A stretch of 64,000 nt of DNA, taken from contig NZ_CP146022.1 in the NCBI RefSeq assembly GCF_036967205.1, positions 1,922,001 to 1,986,000 on the forward strand. Direction: 5' to 3'. The position numbers were made by a program, and so were the translations under genes. The stretch's first letter is position 1. Every line of letters begins with the position of its first letter. This document shows positions 52,925 through 62,650 of this stretch, one piece after another. This stretch comes from Streptomyces sp. Q6 (GTDB taxonomy: Bacteria; Actinomycetota; Actinomycetes; Streptomycetales; Streptomycetaceae). Under the pieces are notes generated by a model. That model was not told where the DNA came from. It searched no databases and saw nothing but the letters and a program-made list of their open reading frames with translations.

Positions 52925-54196
52925 GTGACCATCACCCAGCCGGACCTGAGCGTCTTCGAGACCCTTGAGTCGGAGGTGCGCAGCTACTGCCGCGGCTGGC
53001 CCACCGTCTTCGACCGGGCCCAGGGCAGCCGTATGTACGACGAGGACGGCCACGAGTACCTGGACTTCTTCGCGGGCGCCGGGTCACTCAACTACGGCCA
53101 CAACAACCCCGTGCTGAAACGCGCCCTGATCGACTACCTGGAGCGCGACGGCGTCACGCACGGGCTCGACATGTCGACCTCGGCGAAGCGCAACTTCCTG
53201 GAGTCGTTCCAGAACATCATCCTGCGCCCGCGCGACCTGCCGTACAAGGTCATGTTCCCGGGCCCGACGGGCACCAACGCGGTCGAGTCCGCGCTGAAGC
53301 TGGCCCGCAAGGTCAAGGGCCGCGAGTCGATCGTGTCGTTCACGAACGCCTTCCACGGCATGTCGCTCGGCTCGCTCGCCGTCACCGGCAACGCCTTCAA
53401 GCGGGCCGGCGCCGGCATCCCGCTGGTGCACGGCACCCCGATGCCGTTCGACAACTACCTCGACGGCCGGACGCCCGACTTCATCTGGTTCGAGCGTCTC
53501 CTGGAGGACTCCGGCTCGGGTCTGAACACCCCGGCGGCCGTGATCGTCGAGACGGTCCAGGGCGAGGGCGGCATCAACGTGGCCCGCGCCGAGTGGCTGC
53601 GCAAGCTCGCCGACGTGTGCGAGCGCTGGGACATGCTCCTGATCGTCGACGACATCCAGATGGGCTGCGGCCGCACCGGTGCGTTCTTCTCCTTCGAGGA
53701 GGCGGGCATCACACCGGACATCGTGACCGTTTCGAAGTCCATCAGCGGGTATGGGCTTCCTATGTCCCTGTGCCTGTTCAAGCCGGAGCTCGACATCTGG
53801 GAGCCGGGCGAGCACAACGGCACGTTCCGCGGCAACAACCCCGCGTTCGTGACGGCCGCCGCCGCCCTGGAGACGTACTGGACCGACGGTCCGGCCATGG
53901 AGAAGCAGACCCTGGCCCGCGGCGAGCAGATCGAGGAGACCCTCGCCGCGCTGCGCGCCGAGTACTCCGAGGAGATCGTCGAGTACCGCGGCCGCGGCAT
54001 GGTCTGGGGCTTCGAGTTCCGTGACAAGGAGCGGGCGAACAAGGTCGCCAAGCGGGCCTTCGAACTCGGCCTGCTCATCGAGACCTCCGGCCCCGAGAGC
54101 GAGGTCGTCAAGCTGCTTCCGGCACTGACGATCACTCCCGACGAGCTGGAAGAGGGGCTGCGCACGCTCACCCGGGCCGTGCGCGAGACCGTCTGA
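52925..54196 (+). CDS. ectB: L-2,4-diaminobutyrate--2-oxoglutarate aminotransferase
   Basis: A 423-residue class III PLP aminotransferase converting aspartate semialdehyde and glutamate to diaminobutyrate. [60 protein letters not shown] and PLP lysine in [19 protein letters not shown] 52925 has GAGGAG upstream. 64 bp after ectA. Confidence 0.96.
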   Translation: MTITQPDLSVFETLESEVRSYCRGWPTVFDRAQGSRMYDEDGHEYLDFFAGAGSLNYGHNNPVLKRALIDYLERDGVTHGLDMSTSAKRNFLESFQNIILRPRDLPYKVMFPGPTGTNAVESALKLARKVKGRESIVSFTNAFHGMSLGSLAVTGNAFKRAGAGIPLVHGTPMPFDNYLDGRTPDFIWFERLLEDSGSGLNTPAAVIVETVQGEGGINVARAEWLRKLADVCERWDMLLIVDDIQMGCGRTGAFFSFEEAGITPDIVTVSKSISGYGLPMSLCLFKPELDIWEPGEHNGTFRGNNPAFVTAAAALETYWTDGPAMEKQTLARGEQIEETLAALRAEYSEEIVEYRGRGMVWGFEFRDKERANKVAKRAFELGLLIETSGPESEVVKLLPALTITPDELEEGLRTLTRAVRETV

Positions 54197-54257
54197 CGCG
54201 CCCTCACCGGCGCAGGCGGCACCCTCACGACGTAGATACGAAAGGCAGCAACTCACC

Positions 54258-54656
54258 GTGATCGTCCGTTCGTTCAAGGAGATCGAGAACACCGACCGGC
54301 ATGTGAAGTCGGCGACCGGCACCTGGGAGAGCAAGCGCATCGTCCTGGCCAAGGAGAAGGTCGGCTTCTCACTGCACGAGACGATCCTCTACGCGGGCAC
54401 GGAGACCGACATGTGGTACGCCAACCACATCGAGGCCGTGCTGTGCGTCGAGGGCGAGGCCGAGCTCGAGAACCGGGAGACCGGGGAGAAGCACTGGATC
54501 GAGCCGGGCACGATGTACCTCCTGAACGGCCACGAGCGCCACACCCTGCGCCCGAAGACCGACTTCCGCTGCGTATGCGTGTTCAACCCTCCCGTGACCG
54601 GACGGGAGGACCACGACGAGAACGGCGTCTACCCGCTGCTGACCGAGGAGGCCTGA
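54258..54656 (+). CDS. ectC: Ectoine synthase
   Basis: A 132-residue cupin that cyclises N-gamma-acetyl-diaminobutyrate to ectoine. [20 protein letters not shown], metal/active-site residues in [20 protein letters not shown]. Length matches the family. GTG 54258 preceded by GAAAGGCAG; 61 bp after ectB and five bp before ectD. Confidence 0.96.
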   Translation: MIVRSFKEIENTDRHVKSATGTWESKRIVLAKEKVGFSLHETILYAGTETDMWYANHIEAVLCVEGEAELENRETGEKHWIEPGTMYLLNGHERHTLRPKTDFRCVCVFNPPVTGREDHDENGVYPLLTEEA

Positions 54657-54661
54657 GCCTG

Positions 54662-55555
54662 ATGAGCACGGAGACACGCACCGATCTGTACCCGACCCGC
54701 GGCACCTCGGAGGTGGCGACCCCGCGGATCGACCCGGTCGTCTGGTCGCCGCCGGGCGCGCGCGGTCCGATCCGCCAGTCGGACCTCACCGCCTTCGAGC
54801 AGGACGGCTTCCTCGCGATCGAGGAGCTGATCGGTCCGGACGAGATCGGCACGTACCAGGCCGAGTTGAACCGGCTGATCACGGATCCCGCGATCAAGGC
54901 CGACGAGCGCTCGATCGTCGAGCCGACGTCCCAGGACGTGCGCTCCGTGTTCGAGGTGCACAAGATCAGCGAGGTCTTCGCGAACCTGGTCCGCGACGAG
55001 CGGATCGTGGGCCGGGCCCGGCAGATCCTCGGCTCGGACGTCTACGTCCACCAGTCGCGGATCAACGTCAAGCCGGGCTTCGGGGCCTCGGGGTTCTACT
55101 GGCACTCGGACTTCGAGACCTGGCACGCCGAAGACGGCCTGCCGAACATGCGCACGGTGTCCGTCTCCATCGCCCTGACGGAGAACTACGACACCAACGG
55201 CGGGCTCATGATCATGCCCGGCTCGCACAAGACGTTCCTCGGCTGCGCGGGCGAGACGCCGAAGGACAACTACAAGAAGTCGCTCCAGATGCAGGACGCC
55301 GGCACCCCGTCGGACGACGCCCTCACCAAGTTCGCCGACCGGCACGGCATCCGCCTCTTCACCGGCAAGGCGGGGTCGGCGACCTGGTTCGACTGCAACG
55401 CGATGCACGGCTCCGGGGACAACATCACCCCGTACCCGCGCAGCAACGTCTTCATCGTGTTCAACAGCGTGGAGAACACCGCGGTGGAGCCGTTCGCGGC
55501 GCCTGTGCGGCGGCCCGAGTTCATCGGGGCTCGGGACTTCACTCCGGTGACGTGA
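54662..55555 (+). CDS. ectD: Ectoine hydroxylase
   Basis: A 297-residue 2-oxoglutarate/Fe(II) dioxygenase making 5-hydroxyectoine. Iron ligands: HSD in GFYWHSDFETWHAEDGLPNM and the distal His in DCNAMHGSGDNITPYPRSN. The signature FVHQSRINVKPGF-like strand (VYVHQSRINVKPGF) is present. Last gene of the operon, followed by a strong hairpin. Confidence 0.96.
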   Translation: MSTETRTDLYPTRGTSEVATPRIDPVVWSPPGARGPIRQSDLTAFEQDGFLAIEELIGPDEIGTYQAELNRLITDPAIKADERSIVEPTSQDVRSVFEVHKISEVFANLVRDERIVGRARQILGSDVYVHQSRINVKPGFGASGFYWHSDFETWHAEDGLPNMRTVSVSIALTENYDTNGGLMIMPGSHKTFLGCAGETPKDNYKKSLQMQDAGTPSDDALTKFADRHGIRLFTGKAGSATWFDCNAMHGSGDNITPYPRSNVFIVFNSVENTAVEPFAAPVRRPEFIGARDFTPVT

Positions 55556-55570
55556 CGTCCGTACGTGGGT

Positions 55571-55606
55571 GACGTGGGGCGGGGCCTTGTGGCCCCGCCC
55601 CACGTC
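55571..55606. terminator. Terminator between ectD and the convergent anti-sigma gene
   Basis: Perfect 16-bp stem GACGTGGGGCGGGGCC (55571-55586), TTGT loop, complement 55591-55606, fifteen bp after ectD and four bp before the stop of the convergent gene. Confidence 0.88.
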
Positions 55607-55609
55607 TGT

Positions 55610-56641
55610 TCAGAGCCAGGCCAGGCGAGAGGCCCGGTCCAGGAACGTGCGCGCCGTCCCCTCGTCGCCCGTCGTGGTGCGGGAGACCGTCTCCGGGGCG
55701 GTGCGGCCTCCGATGAGGTAGCAGAAGTCCAGCGGGTCCAGGGCCAGTTCGGCGTGGACCGGTTCGTCCTCCGAGCCCAGGATCCACTCCGTGGTGCGCG
55801 TGGCGTCCGTGACGGTGAGGGCCACCGGCAGGGCCTGCGGGCCCAGTGCCAGGCCGAGGATGCGGATGCCCAGCCGGACCAGGCGCCACAGATGCGCCGG
55901 GGGCGGCGGCGGCACCGGGCGCTCCAGCGCGCGGCCGATGTCGTCCGCGTGGATCCATGTCTCGAAGGCGCGGACCAGGAAGTGGTCCGCGACCGGCAGC
56001 CTGGCTCCCACCAACAGCGCCGGTCGGGCCGCTCGTTCGGGGTCGTGCGCCTCGGGAGCGGTGAGGAGGGCGTTCGCCTGGGCGCGCCAGGTCGCGACCG
56101 TGTCGCCGGGGGCGCGGGCCCTTTCGTGGGCGATCACGCGCTGGGTACGGGACGCCCACGCCGTGCGCCAGCCGGTTCCCTCCGCCGGGGCCGTCGTGGG
56201 CGGGGCGTTGGCCGGCAGGCCCAGGTGCAGGGCCAGGTGCTCGTCGGCGGCGATCAGGTGGGCGACCGTGTCCTGCACCGACCAGTCGTGGATCACGGGG
56301 GTGCCCCAGGGGGCCGCCGGTCCGTCCAGTTCGCCCAGCAGCGCCTCCAGGGCGGAGACCGCGGCGGCGTACGGCTCCGCGTGCGGGGCGGTAGGGGGTA
56401 CCGGTGCGCGTCGGGCTCGCGCTCGGGCCAACAGGGCTTCGGGGGGCGCGAGTCGGGTGTCCGCGCGCTCGGTCGGTGCGGCGCCGTCCAGCATCCTCAC
56501 CGTTGCGCGCAGGCGCTCCGCCTCGGCCGCGCACTGTTCGCAGTCCGCCATGTGGTGCGGGACCAGCCGGTCTTCCTCCGGTGGCAGGGCTCGTAGTGCC
56601 CAGGGTGCCAGTAGGTCGTGGGGGTGGTCTTTCCTCGTCAT
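55610..56641 (-). CDS. Zinc-finger (anti-sigma) plus maleylpyruvate-isomerase-fold protein
   Basis: A 343-residue protein. N-terminal zinc-binding anti-sigma motif HHMADCEQCAAEAERL (H-x3-C-x2-C). After a linker comes a mycothiol-dependent maleylpyruvate isomerase-like domain (WSVQDTVAHLIAADEHLALH; AFETWIHADDIGRALERP with the His ligand) and a C-terminal domain. Its ATG overlaps the sigma gene stop (TGATG). It probably holds the sigma factor inactive and may sense thiol/mycothiol state; this is inference. Confidence 0.82.
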   Translation of the reverse strand: MTRKDHPHDLLAPWALRALPPEEDRLVPHHMADCEQCAAEAERLRATVRMLDGAAPTERADTRLAPPEALLARARARRAPVPPTAPHAEPYAAAVSALEALLGELDGPAAPWGTPVIHDWSVQDTVAHLIAADEHLALHLGLPANAPPTTAPAEGTGWRTAWASRTQRVIAHERARAPGDTVATWRAQANALLTAPEAHDPERAARPALLVGARLPVADHFLVRAFETWIHADDIGRALERPVPPPPPAHLWRLVRLGIRILGLALGPQALPVALTVTDATRTTEWILGSEDEPVHAELALDPLDFCYLIGGRTAPETVSRTTTGDEGTARTFLDRASRLAWL

Positions 56642-57306
56642 CACGCTCCCCTTTCTCGCGCCCGGGTCCCGAACGCCGGGTCCGGCGGATCCGCCAGCGT
56701 CTCGGCCAGCCGGTGCAGGGCCGTGCGCAGGCGGGTCTTCGCCGTGCCCTCGGGGATGCCCAGGTCCGCCGCCGCCTCACGGTACGTACGGCCACCGAAG
56801 TACGCCAGGTGCACCACCTCCCGCTGATGCAACGGGAGTTCGGCCAGCGCGGAGTGGAGCAGCAGGGAGCGCTCGCGGTCCACGACCCGTTCGTCGGGGC
56901 CCGGGTCCAGGTCCGGGATCGCGTGCAGCACCTCGTCGTCGGCGGTGGCCGCCTTGCGGTGGCGGGCCTCGCCGCGCACCCAGTCCACCGCACGCCGGTG
57001 GGCGAGCATGCTCAGCCACGTCCGCAGCGTGCCGCGGCGCGCGTCGAACGCGTAGGGCCGCGCCCACAGGTGGGCGAAGACCTCCTGCGCCACGTCGTCC
57101 GCCGCACTCGTGGAGCGCGTCACCCGGACGGCGACCCCGCGCACCAGGCCGCCGTAGACGTCGTACGCCTCCGTGAGCGCCGACTCGTCGCCGTAGACCA
57201 GGCGTCGGTGCAGGTCGGAGTCGGCTGCCGGGGCCCGCGCCGGGGCCGCTCCCGTCCGCGTCCGCCCGGGGTTCTGTGGGTTCGTGCGCGCCACCTGCAC
57301 CACCAC
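56641..57306 (-). CDS. ECF-type RNA polymerase sigma factor
   Basis: A 221-residue sigma-70 family factor. Region 2 LTEAYDVYGGLVRGVAVRVT, DDVAQEVFAHLWARPYAFD and LRTWLSMLAHRRAVDWVR; region 4 LPLHQREVVHLAYFGGRTYR with EAAADLGIPEGTAKTRLRTAL. Co-transcribed with its zinc-finger partner. Target promoters cannot be read from this window. Confidence 0.92.
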   Translation of the reverse strand: MVVQVARTNPQNPGRTRTGAAPARAPAADSDLHRRLVYGDESALTEAYDVYGGLVRGVAVRVTRSTSAADDVAQEVFAHLWARPYAFDARRGTLRTWLSMLAHRRAVDWVRGEARHRKAATADDEVLHAIPDLDPGPDERVVDRERSLLLHSALAELPLHQREVVHLAYFGGRTYREAAADLGIPEGTAKTRLRTALHRLAETLADPPDPAFGTRARERGA

Positions 57307-57361
57307 CTCGTATGCCTTCCTAGCGTCCGGCGGGCCCGGACGCCAGGGTTCGGCGCGCCCT

Positions 57362-58429
57362 TCAGGCGGACAAGGCGTCCAGGAGGCGGTCCACGTCGTG
57401 GGGCGTGTTGTAGAGGTGGAAGGAGGCGCGCAGGTTGCCCGCCCGGTTCGAGAGTTCGATGCCCGCCTCGTGCAACCGCTGTTGCCGCACGCCCAGTTCG
57501 GGGACCGAGACGATCGGTGATCCGGGCGACGGGATCGGCTCGTGGCCGAGCGACGCCAGGCCCGCGCGGAAGCGGTCGGCCAGGGCCAGGTCGTGGGCCC
57601 TGATGTCCTGCGGGCCCAGCTTCTCGATCAGGGCCAGGGACCGGCGTGCTCCCGCGTACGCGACGAGGCCCGGTGTCTCGTCGAAGCGCCGGGCGGAGCG
57701 GGCCAGTTCGGTGACCGGGCCGTAGCAGCTGTCCCACGGACGCTCCCCCGCGACCCAGCCGCCGAAGACCGGGGTGAGCGCCTCGAAGGACCGGTCGTCC
57801 CCCGGAGCGATGAAGAAGACCGCGCCCCGCGGGCACGTGAGCCACTTGAAGGCGACGGAGGCCACGTAGTCCGCGGCCGCCGCGTGCTCGGCCAGCGGGA
57901 ACCAGCCCGCCGCCTGCGACGCGTCGATGTAGAGGCGGGCGCCGTGGGCGCGGGTGGCCGTGCGCAGATCCGTGAGATCGGCGATCCTGCCGTCCGCCGA
58001 CTGGGCCGCGCTGACCGCCACGAGCGCCGTGCCGGGACGGACCGCCTCGGCCAGCCCCTCCAGCGGTACGGTGCGGACCTTGAGGTCGCCGCGTACGTGG
58101 AACGGGTTGATCGTGGAGCTGAACTCGCCCTCGGCCACGAGGACTTCGGCCCCTTCGGGCAGCGCCGCCGCGATCAGGCCCGTGTAGAGCGCCACGGACG
58201 CGCCCGTGGCCACGCGGGTCACCGGGACCCCCGCGATACGGGCGAAGGCCGCCCGCGCCTCCTCCACGTCGGTGAAGAGGGAGTCGATGGGGCGGCCCTC
58301 GGTCATGGCGACGATCGCGTCGCGCATCGCGTCCGCGGCTCGGGCCGGCAGCAGGCCCGAGCTCGCGGTGTTCAGGTAGGTGGTGGCGGGGGTGTACTCG
58401 GCTCGGACGAGATCGGTGTCCATGCCCAT
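57362..58429 (-). CDS. Class V aminotransferase/cysteine desulfurase-like enzyme
   Basis: A 355-residue PLP enzyme: TYLNTASSGLLPARAADAMR, ATGASVALYTGLIAAALPEG, LYIDASQAAGWFPL and PLP lysine in VASVAFKWLTCPRGAVFF. C-terminal region ELSNRAGNLRASFHLYNTPH resembles isopenicillin epimerase/SufS-like proteins. Start MGMDTDL at 58429 has GAGGCAGAG upstream; 55 bp after the sigma gene start on the same strand. Confidence 0.88.
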   Translation of the reverse strand: MGMDTDLVRAEYTPATTYLNTASSGLLPARAADAMRDAIVAMTEGRPIDSLFTDVEEARAAFARIAGVPVTRVATGASVALYTGLIAAALPEGAEVLVAEGEFSSTINPFHVRGDLKVRTVPLEGLAEAVRPGTALVAVSAAQSADGRIADLTDLRTATRAHGARLYIDASQAAGWFPLAEHAAAADYVASVAFKWLTCPRGAVFFIAPGDDRSFEALTPVFGGWVAGERPWDSCYGPVTELARSARRFDETPGLVAYAGARRSLALIEKLGPQDIRAHDLALADRFRAGLASLGHEPIPSPGSPIVSVPELGVRQQRLHEAGIELSNRAGNLRASFHLYNTPHDVDRLLDALSA

Positions 58430-58509
58430 ACTCTGCCTCGGCGCCAACTACCCGTCCATTGCGAATAGTTGAGCAGTACCTCTCAGCGACGCTTATGCGT
58501 GCCGCTCGG

Positions 58510-59232
58510 TCAGGCCTGCGGGACCGCGCAGCCGTCGGGGCCGCAGGCGTCGCCGCCCTCGCTCGTGACCGGGTCGATCACGGTCAGCGGCGAGCGGGCG
58601 TCCCATGCCTGGGTCAGGGCCTGGGTGAAGACCTCGGCGGGCTGGGCGCCGGAGACGCCGAACTTGCGGTCGAGGACGAAGAACGGGACGCCGGTCGCAC
58701 CCAGCTCGGCCGCCTCGCGCTCGTCCGCGCGGACCGCTTCCGCGTACGCGTCGGGGTCCGCGAGGACGGCTCGGACCTCGGCCTCGTCGAGGCCGGCCTC
58801 GACGGCGAGCCGGACGACGTGCTCGTCGTCGGCGAAGACGGAGCCCTCGTCCGCGAAGTTGCCTCGGTACAGGGCGTCGATCATGGCGTCCTGGAGGCCC
58901 TTCTCGTGGGCGAGGTGGAGGAGGCGGTGCAGGTCGAAGCTGTTGCCGTAGTCGCGGCCCTCGGTGAGGTAGGGCAGGCCGAGCGCCGCGGCCTGCTGAC
59001 CGAGGCCCTGCTCGTTGGCGGCCGCCTGGGACTCGCTGATGCCGTACTTCTGGGCGATCTTGGCGATGACCGGGCCGGTGTCGCCCTTCTTGATCGTGGG
59101 GTCCAGCTCGAAGGAGCGGTGCACGACCTCTACGGCGTCCTTGTGCGGGAAGGCGTCGAGGGCCTGCTCGAACCGGGACTTCCCGATGTAGCAGAACGGG
59201 CAGTTGATGTCGGTCCAGATCTCGACGCGCAT
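58510..59232 (-). CDS. DsbA family (FrnE-like) oxidoreductase
   Basis: A 240-residue thioredoxin-fold protein without signal peptide. Redox motif CPFC in IWTDINCPFCYIGKSRFEQA; insertion helical domain; cis-Pro region GATGVPFFVLDRKFGVSGAQ. FrnE-type proteins are cytoplasmic disulfide oxidoreductases or polyketide-modifying relatives. Two extra cysteines near the end (GGDACGPDGCAVPQA). Confidence 0.9.
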   Translation of the reverse strand: MRVEIWTDINCPFCYIGKSRFEQALDAFPHKDAVEVVHRSFELDPTIKKGDTGPVIAKIAQKYGISESQAAANEQGLGQQAAALGLPYLTEGRDYGNSFDLHRLLHLAHEKGLQDAMIDALYRGNFADEGSVFADDEHVVRLAVEAGLDEAEVRAVLADPDAYAEAVRADEREAAELGATGVPFFVLDRKFGVSGAQPAEVFTQALTQAWDARSPLTVIDPVTSEGGDACGPDGCAVPQA

Positions 59233-59499
59233 GGGGGTTCTCGCTCCGGGTGTGTTCTGTACGGGGCAGGAGGTGTCCTGCGGTCAGGTACAACCGGATG
59301 GAGCCTCCGGTCATTCCCGGGGCGTCGGGCCGCGTGAGGGCGGGGCGTGTGGGGGTGCCTCCTCGGCCGGATGGGCCGTGCCGTTTCCGGATGACCGATG
59401 TCGGGCCTCCCGCGCCGTGCTCCCGCGGAGTCCTGCGGGGCACCCCGACACGTCCCCTCACGTCGTGTCGCGGGTGCCCCCGTGGAGTGCCTCGGTCCG

Positions 59500-60108
59500 T
59501 CAGGAGCCGTCTCTGAGGGCCTGGGGCCAGTTCGGGCGGAATTCGATGTGGTCGTACGTGACCACGCAGCCCTCCCCTACGGGGGACTGCGCCAGGAAGC
59601 CGACCATCGCCGCCGCCGCCGACTTCTCGTCCCCCAGGGAGAAGATGCGGATGAAGGTCCACGTCTCGCCGTCGGTCGACGCGTGGAAGGCGAAGGCCGA
59701 GCCCGTGCGGCTGACGCGCAGCCACGCGGTGGAGCCGGGGACGACGAACGCGTTCGCGTCGTCGGAGTGGCCCCGGGTGACCACCGTGCAGATCGTCGGC
59801 TCGTCCGGGGAGCGCTCGAAGCAGAGCTTCGCCCACTCCCGGTCCCCGACGTGGAGGTAGAGGACACCCGCGTCGAACGCCGCCGCGAAACCGACCGTGA
59901 CCCGTGCGATCAGCTGGAAGTCGCCCTCCGGCGCCCCGAGCAGCCGGGGTGCGTCGGAGGCGGGTTCGAGGGCGTCGCCGGTCGGCGGGACGAAGCGGTC
60001 CTGCCGCGGGCCCGCCCAGCCGGTGAGCGTGCCCTTTTCGTACGACCATTGTCCGTCGGGGCCGTAGCTGCGCAGCGGGAACGGGAGCTCGGGGAGTCGA
60101 AGGTCCAT
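59500..60108 (-). CDS. DUF1349 (concanavalin-like) domain protein
   Basis: A 202-residue protein of the YesU/DUF1349 beta-jelly-roll kind: EGDFQLIARVTVGFAAAFDA, GVLYLHVGDREWAKLCFERS, GSAFAFHASTDGETWTFIRI. Probably binds sugar. It ends 267 bp from the DsbA gene start; three bases separate its ATG from the stop of the aldehyde dehydrogenase gene, so they form one operon. Confidence 0.82.
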   Translation of the reverse strand: MDLRLPELPFPLRSYGPDGQWSYEKGTLTGWAGPRQDRFVPPTGDALEPASDAPRLLGAPEGDFQLIARVTVGFAAAFDAGVLYLHVGDREWAKLCFERSPDEPTICTVVTRGHSDDANAFVVPGSTAWLRVSRTGSAFAFHASTDGETWTFIRIFSLGDEKSAAAAMVGFLAQSPVGEGCVVTYDHIEFRPNWPQALRDGS

Positions 60109-60111
60109 GGC

Positions 60112-61644
60112 TCAGATTTCCAGTCGGCCGTTGTAGCGGCGGGGCAGGCCCAGCGGGTTGTCGTCGCGCAGCTCCGGCGGGAGCAGTGCCTCCGGGGTCG
60201 TCTGGTACGAGACCGGGCGCAGCCAGCGCTCGATCGCCGTGCCGCCGACCGACGTGGAGGTGGAGGTCGTCGCCGGGTACGGGCCGCCGTGGTGCTGGGC
60301 CGGGGCCACGGCCACGCCGGTCGGCCAGCCGTTGACCAGGACGCGGCCCGCGAGCGGGGTGAGCTCCGCGAGGATCTCGGTGCCGCGGCCCTCGCCTGCG
60401 GCCTCGGTCGAGGACAGCTGGACCGTCGCCGTGAGGTTGCCGGGGAGTCGGGAGAGGACCGCCGTGATCTCGTCCGCCGTCTCGTAGCGGGCGACGACGG
60501 TGACCGGGCCGAAGCACTCCTCCAGGAGCAGGTCGTGCTCCGTGCCCTCGACGGCGAGGCGCGCCGCGGGGACCGTGAGGAAGCCGGGGCTGACCGTGTG
60601 CTCGCCGCCCGCGCCCGGCGTGACCGGCGCCTCGACGTCGGGCAGCTGGGCGCGCTCGGCGACGCCCGCGACGAAGTTGTCCCGCATGCGGTGGTCGAGC
60701 AGGACGCCCGCCGCGGTGTCGCTGACCGCCGCCGTGAGGGACTTGAGCAGGGTGTCGCCGGCCTCGCCCCGCGGCGCGAAGACCAGGCCCGGCTTCACGC
60801 AGAACTGGCCGACGCCCAGGGTCATGGAGCCCGCGAGGCCCGTACCGATCTGGTCCGGGCGCTCGGCGGCCGCCGCCTCGGTGATCACCACCGGGTTCAG
60901 CGAGCCCAGCTCGCCGTGGAACGGGATCGGGGTGGGGCGGGACGACGCCGCGTCGAACAGCGCGCGGCCGCCGCGGACCGAGCCCGTGAAGCCCGCCGCC
61001 GCGATCAGCGGGTGCTTGACCAGCTCGACGCCCGCCTCGAAGCCGTGCACCAGGCCGAGGACCGACTCCGGGATGCCGTGCTGGGTGGCCGCGCGACGGA
61101 TCACCGACGCGACCAGCTCGGACGTCGCCGGGTGGTCCGGGTGGGCCTTGACCACGACCGGGCAGCCCGCCGCGAGGGCGCTCGCCGTGTCGCCGCCGGG
61201 GACGGAGAAGGCGAACGGGAAGTTCGACGCCGAGTAGACCGCGACGACACCGAGCGGGATCTTGTAGCGGCGCAGGTCCGGGATCGGCGGCGTCGCCGTG
61301 TCGTCCGGGTGGTCGATGACGACGCCGAGGAAGGCGCCCTCGTCGACGATGGTCGCGAAGGCGCGCAACTGGAAGCAGGTGCGCGCCAGTTCACCGGTGA
61401 GGCGGACCGGGCCGAGGGCCGTCTCCGCGTCGGCCGCCTCGACCAGGTGGTCCTTGGCCTCGTCGAGCAGGTCGGCCGCCGTGCGCAGGAACGCGGCGCG
61501 GACGGTGCGGTCGGCGAGCGCGCCGCGCGCCTCGTGCGCGGCGCGGACCGCCTGGTCGACCTCCTGGGCGGTGGCCTCGGTCGCAACCTGCTCCCGCTGC
61601 TTCCCGGTTCGGGGGTCCACACTCCAGACTGGTGCTGCTGCCAC
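60112..61644 (-). CDS. Aldehyde dehydrogenase (NADP+), alpha-ketoglutaric semialdehyde type
   Basis: A 510-residue ALDH. Catalytic Cys in GVGQFCVKPGLVFAP, general base Glu in HGELGSLNPVVI, SASNFPFAFSVPGGDTASAL in the cofactor site. This variant (GxFCxKPG, SASNFPFAFS) is that of alpha-ketoglutaric semialdehyde dehydrogenases in pentose, hydroxyproline and glucarate breakdown. Divergent IclR gene supports sugar-acid-type catabolism. Confidence 0.9.
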   Translation of the reverse strand: MAAAPVWSVDPRTGKQREQVATEATAQEVDQAVRAAHEARGALADRTVRAAFLRTAADLLDEAKDHLVEAADAETALGPVRLTGELARTCFQLRAFATIVDEGAFLGVVIDHPDDTATPPIPDLRRYKIPLGVVAVYSASNFPFAFSVPGGDTASALAAGCPVVVKAHPDHPATSELVASVIRRAATQHGIPESVLGLVHGFEAGVELVKHPLIAAAGFTGSVRGGRALFDAASSRPTPIPFHGELGSLNPVVITEAAAAERPDQIGTGLAGSMTLGVGQFCVKPGLVFAPRGEAGDTLLKSLTAAVSDTAAGVLLDHRMRDNFVAGVAERAQLPDVEAPVTPGAGGEHTVSPGFLTVPAARLAVEGTEHDLLLEECFGPVTVVARYETADEITAVLSRLPGNLTATVQLSSTEAAGEGRGTEILAELTPLAGRVLVNGWPTGVAVAPAQHHGGPYPATTSTSTSVGGTAIERWLRPVSYQTTPEALLPPELRDDNPLGLPRRYNGRLEI

Positions 61645-61694
61645 GGCGAATTCCTCCAGCTTTTCTCGCGGCTCGCCGGACGAGCCCCGAGGGT

Positions 61695-61712
61695 CGTTCG
61701 ATATACTGAACG
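61695..61712. promoter_or_regulatory. Palindrome in the ALDH/iclR divergent promoter
   Basis: CGTTC-GATATACT-GAACG between divergent aldehyde dehydrogenase and IclR genes; the spacer holds TATACT, a good -10 hexamer. Such a site could be the IclR operator covering a promoter. Confidence 0.55.
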
Positions 61713-61772
61713 CTGTCTCTGATGATGAACTCTACGGAGACTATTTCTCGTCGAACGAAGGGGTCAAGGGCG

Positions 61773-62555
61773 ATGTCGGCTGGCGAGACGGGGGCCGCTG
61801 CGGGCGGTGCGCAGGTGAAGTCCGCGGTACGGACGGTGGAGTTGCTCGAGTACTTCGCCGGCCGCCCCGGAATGCACTCGCTGGCCGCGGTGCAGGAGGC
61901 CGTCGGGTATCCGAAGTCGAGCCTCTACATGCTCCTTCGTACGCTCGTCGAGCTCGGCTGGGTGGAGACCGACGCGACCGGGACGCGGTACGGGATCGGA
62001 GTGCGGGCCCTGCTCGTGGGCACCTCGTACATCGACGGCGACGAGGTCGTGGCCGCGGCCCGGCCCACCCTCGACCGGCTCTCCGACGACACCACCGAGA
62101 CCATCCACCTCGCGCGGCTCGACGGGACGAACGTCGTCTATCTCGCCACCCGGCAGTCGCAGCACTACCTGCGGCCTTTCACGCGGGTGGGACGGCGGCT
62201 GCCCGCGCACTCGACCTCGCTCGGCAAGGCGCTGCTCGCCACGCACACCGACGAGCAGGTCCGCAAGATGCTCCCCGAGACGCTCCCCGCGCTGACCGAG
62301 CACACGATCACCGACCGCGAGAAGCTCATCGAGGAGCTGCACCTCGTGCGGGAGCAGGGGTTCGCCGTGGACCGGGAGGAGAACACGCTGGGGCTGCGCT
62401 GCTTCGGAGTGGCGATCCCCTACCGGACCCCCGCCCGCGACGCCATCTCGTGCTCGGTGCCGGTGGCGCGGCTCACACCCGCGCACGAGCAGATGGTGAA
62501 GGACGCCCTGTTCGACGCCAGGGACCGGCTGACCCTCGCCACGCGTCGCCTGTAG
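61773..62555 (+). CDS. IclR family transcriptional regulator
   Basis: A 260-residue regulator. Winged HTH (about residues 15-75: VKSAVRTVELLEYFAGRPGM, YPKSSLYMLLRTLVELGWVE) and C-terminal effector domain with LPAHSTSLGKALLATHTDEQ, IAVPYR-like IPYRTPARDAISCSVP. Divergent from the ALDH-DUF1349 operon and likely its regulator. ATG 61773 fits a CAAGGG site; an upstream ATG at 61722 would add 17 residues. Confidence 0.92.
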   Translation: MSAGETGAAAGGAQVKSAVRTVELLEYFAGRPGMHSLAAVQEAVGYPKSSLYMLLRTLVELGWVETDATGTRYGIGVRALLVGTSYIDGDEVVAAARPTLDRLSDDTTETIHLARLDGTNVVYLATRQSQHYLRPFTRVGRRLPAHSTSLGKALLATHTDEQVRKMLPETLPALTEHTITDREKLIEELHLVREQGFAVDREENTLGLRCFGVAIPYRTPARDAISCSVPVARLTPAHEQMVKDALFDARDRLTLATRRL

Positions 62556-62650
62556 GACCCCTCCCCCGCCGGGCGCGGATCGTGAGAGGTTCCTGAGAAA
62601 AGCAGGACGATCGGAACGAAATGCTCCGGGCCGCTCGTCTTCTCTGCGGG

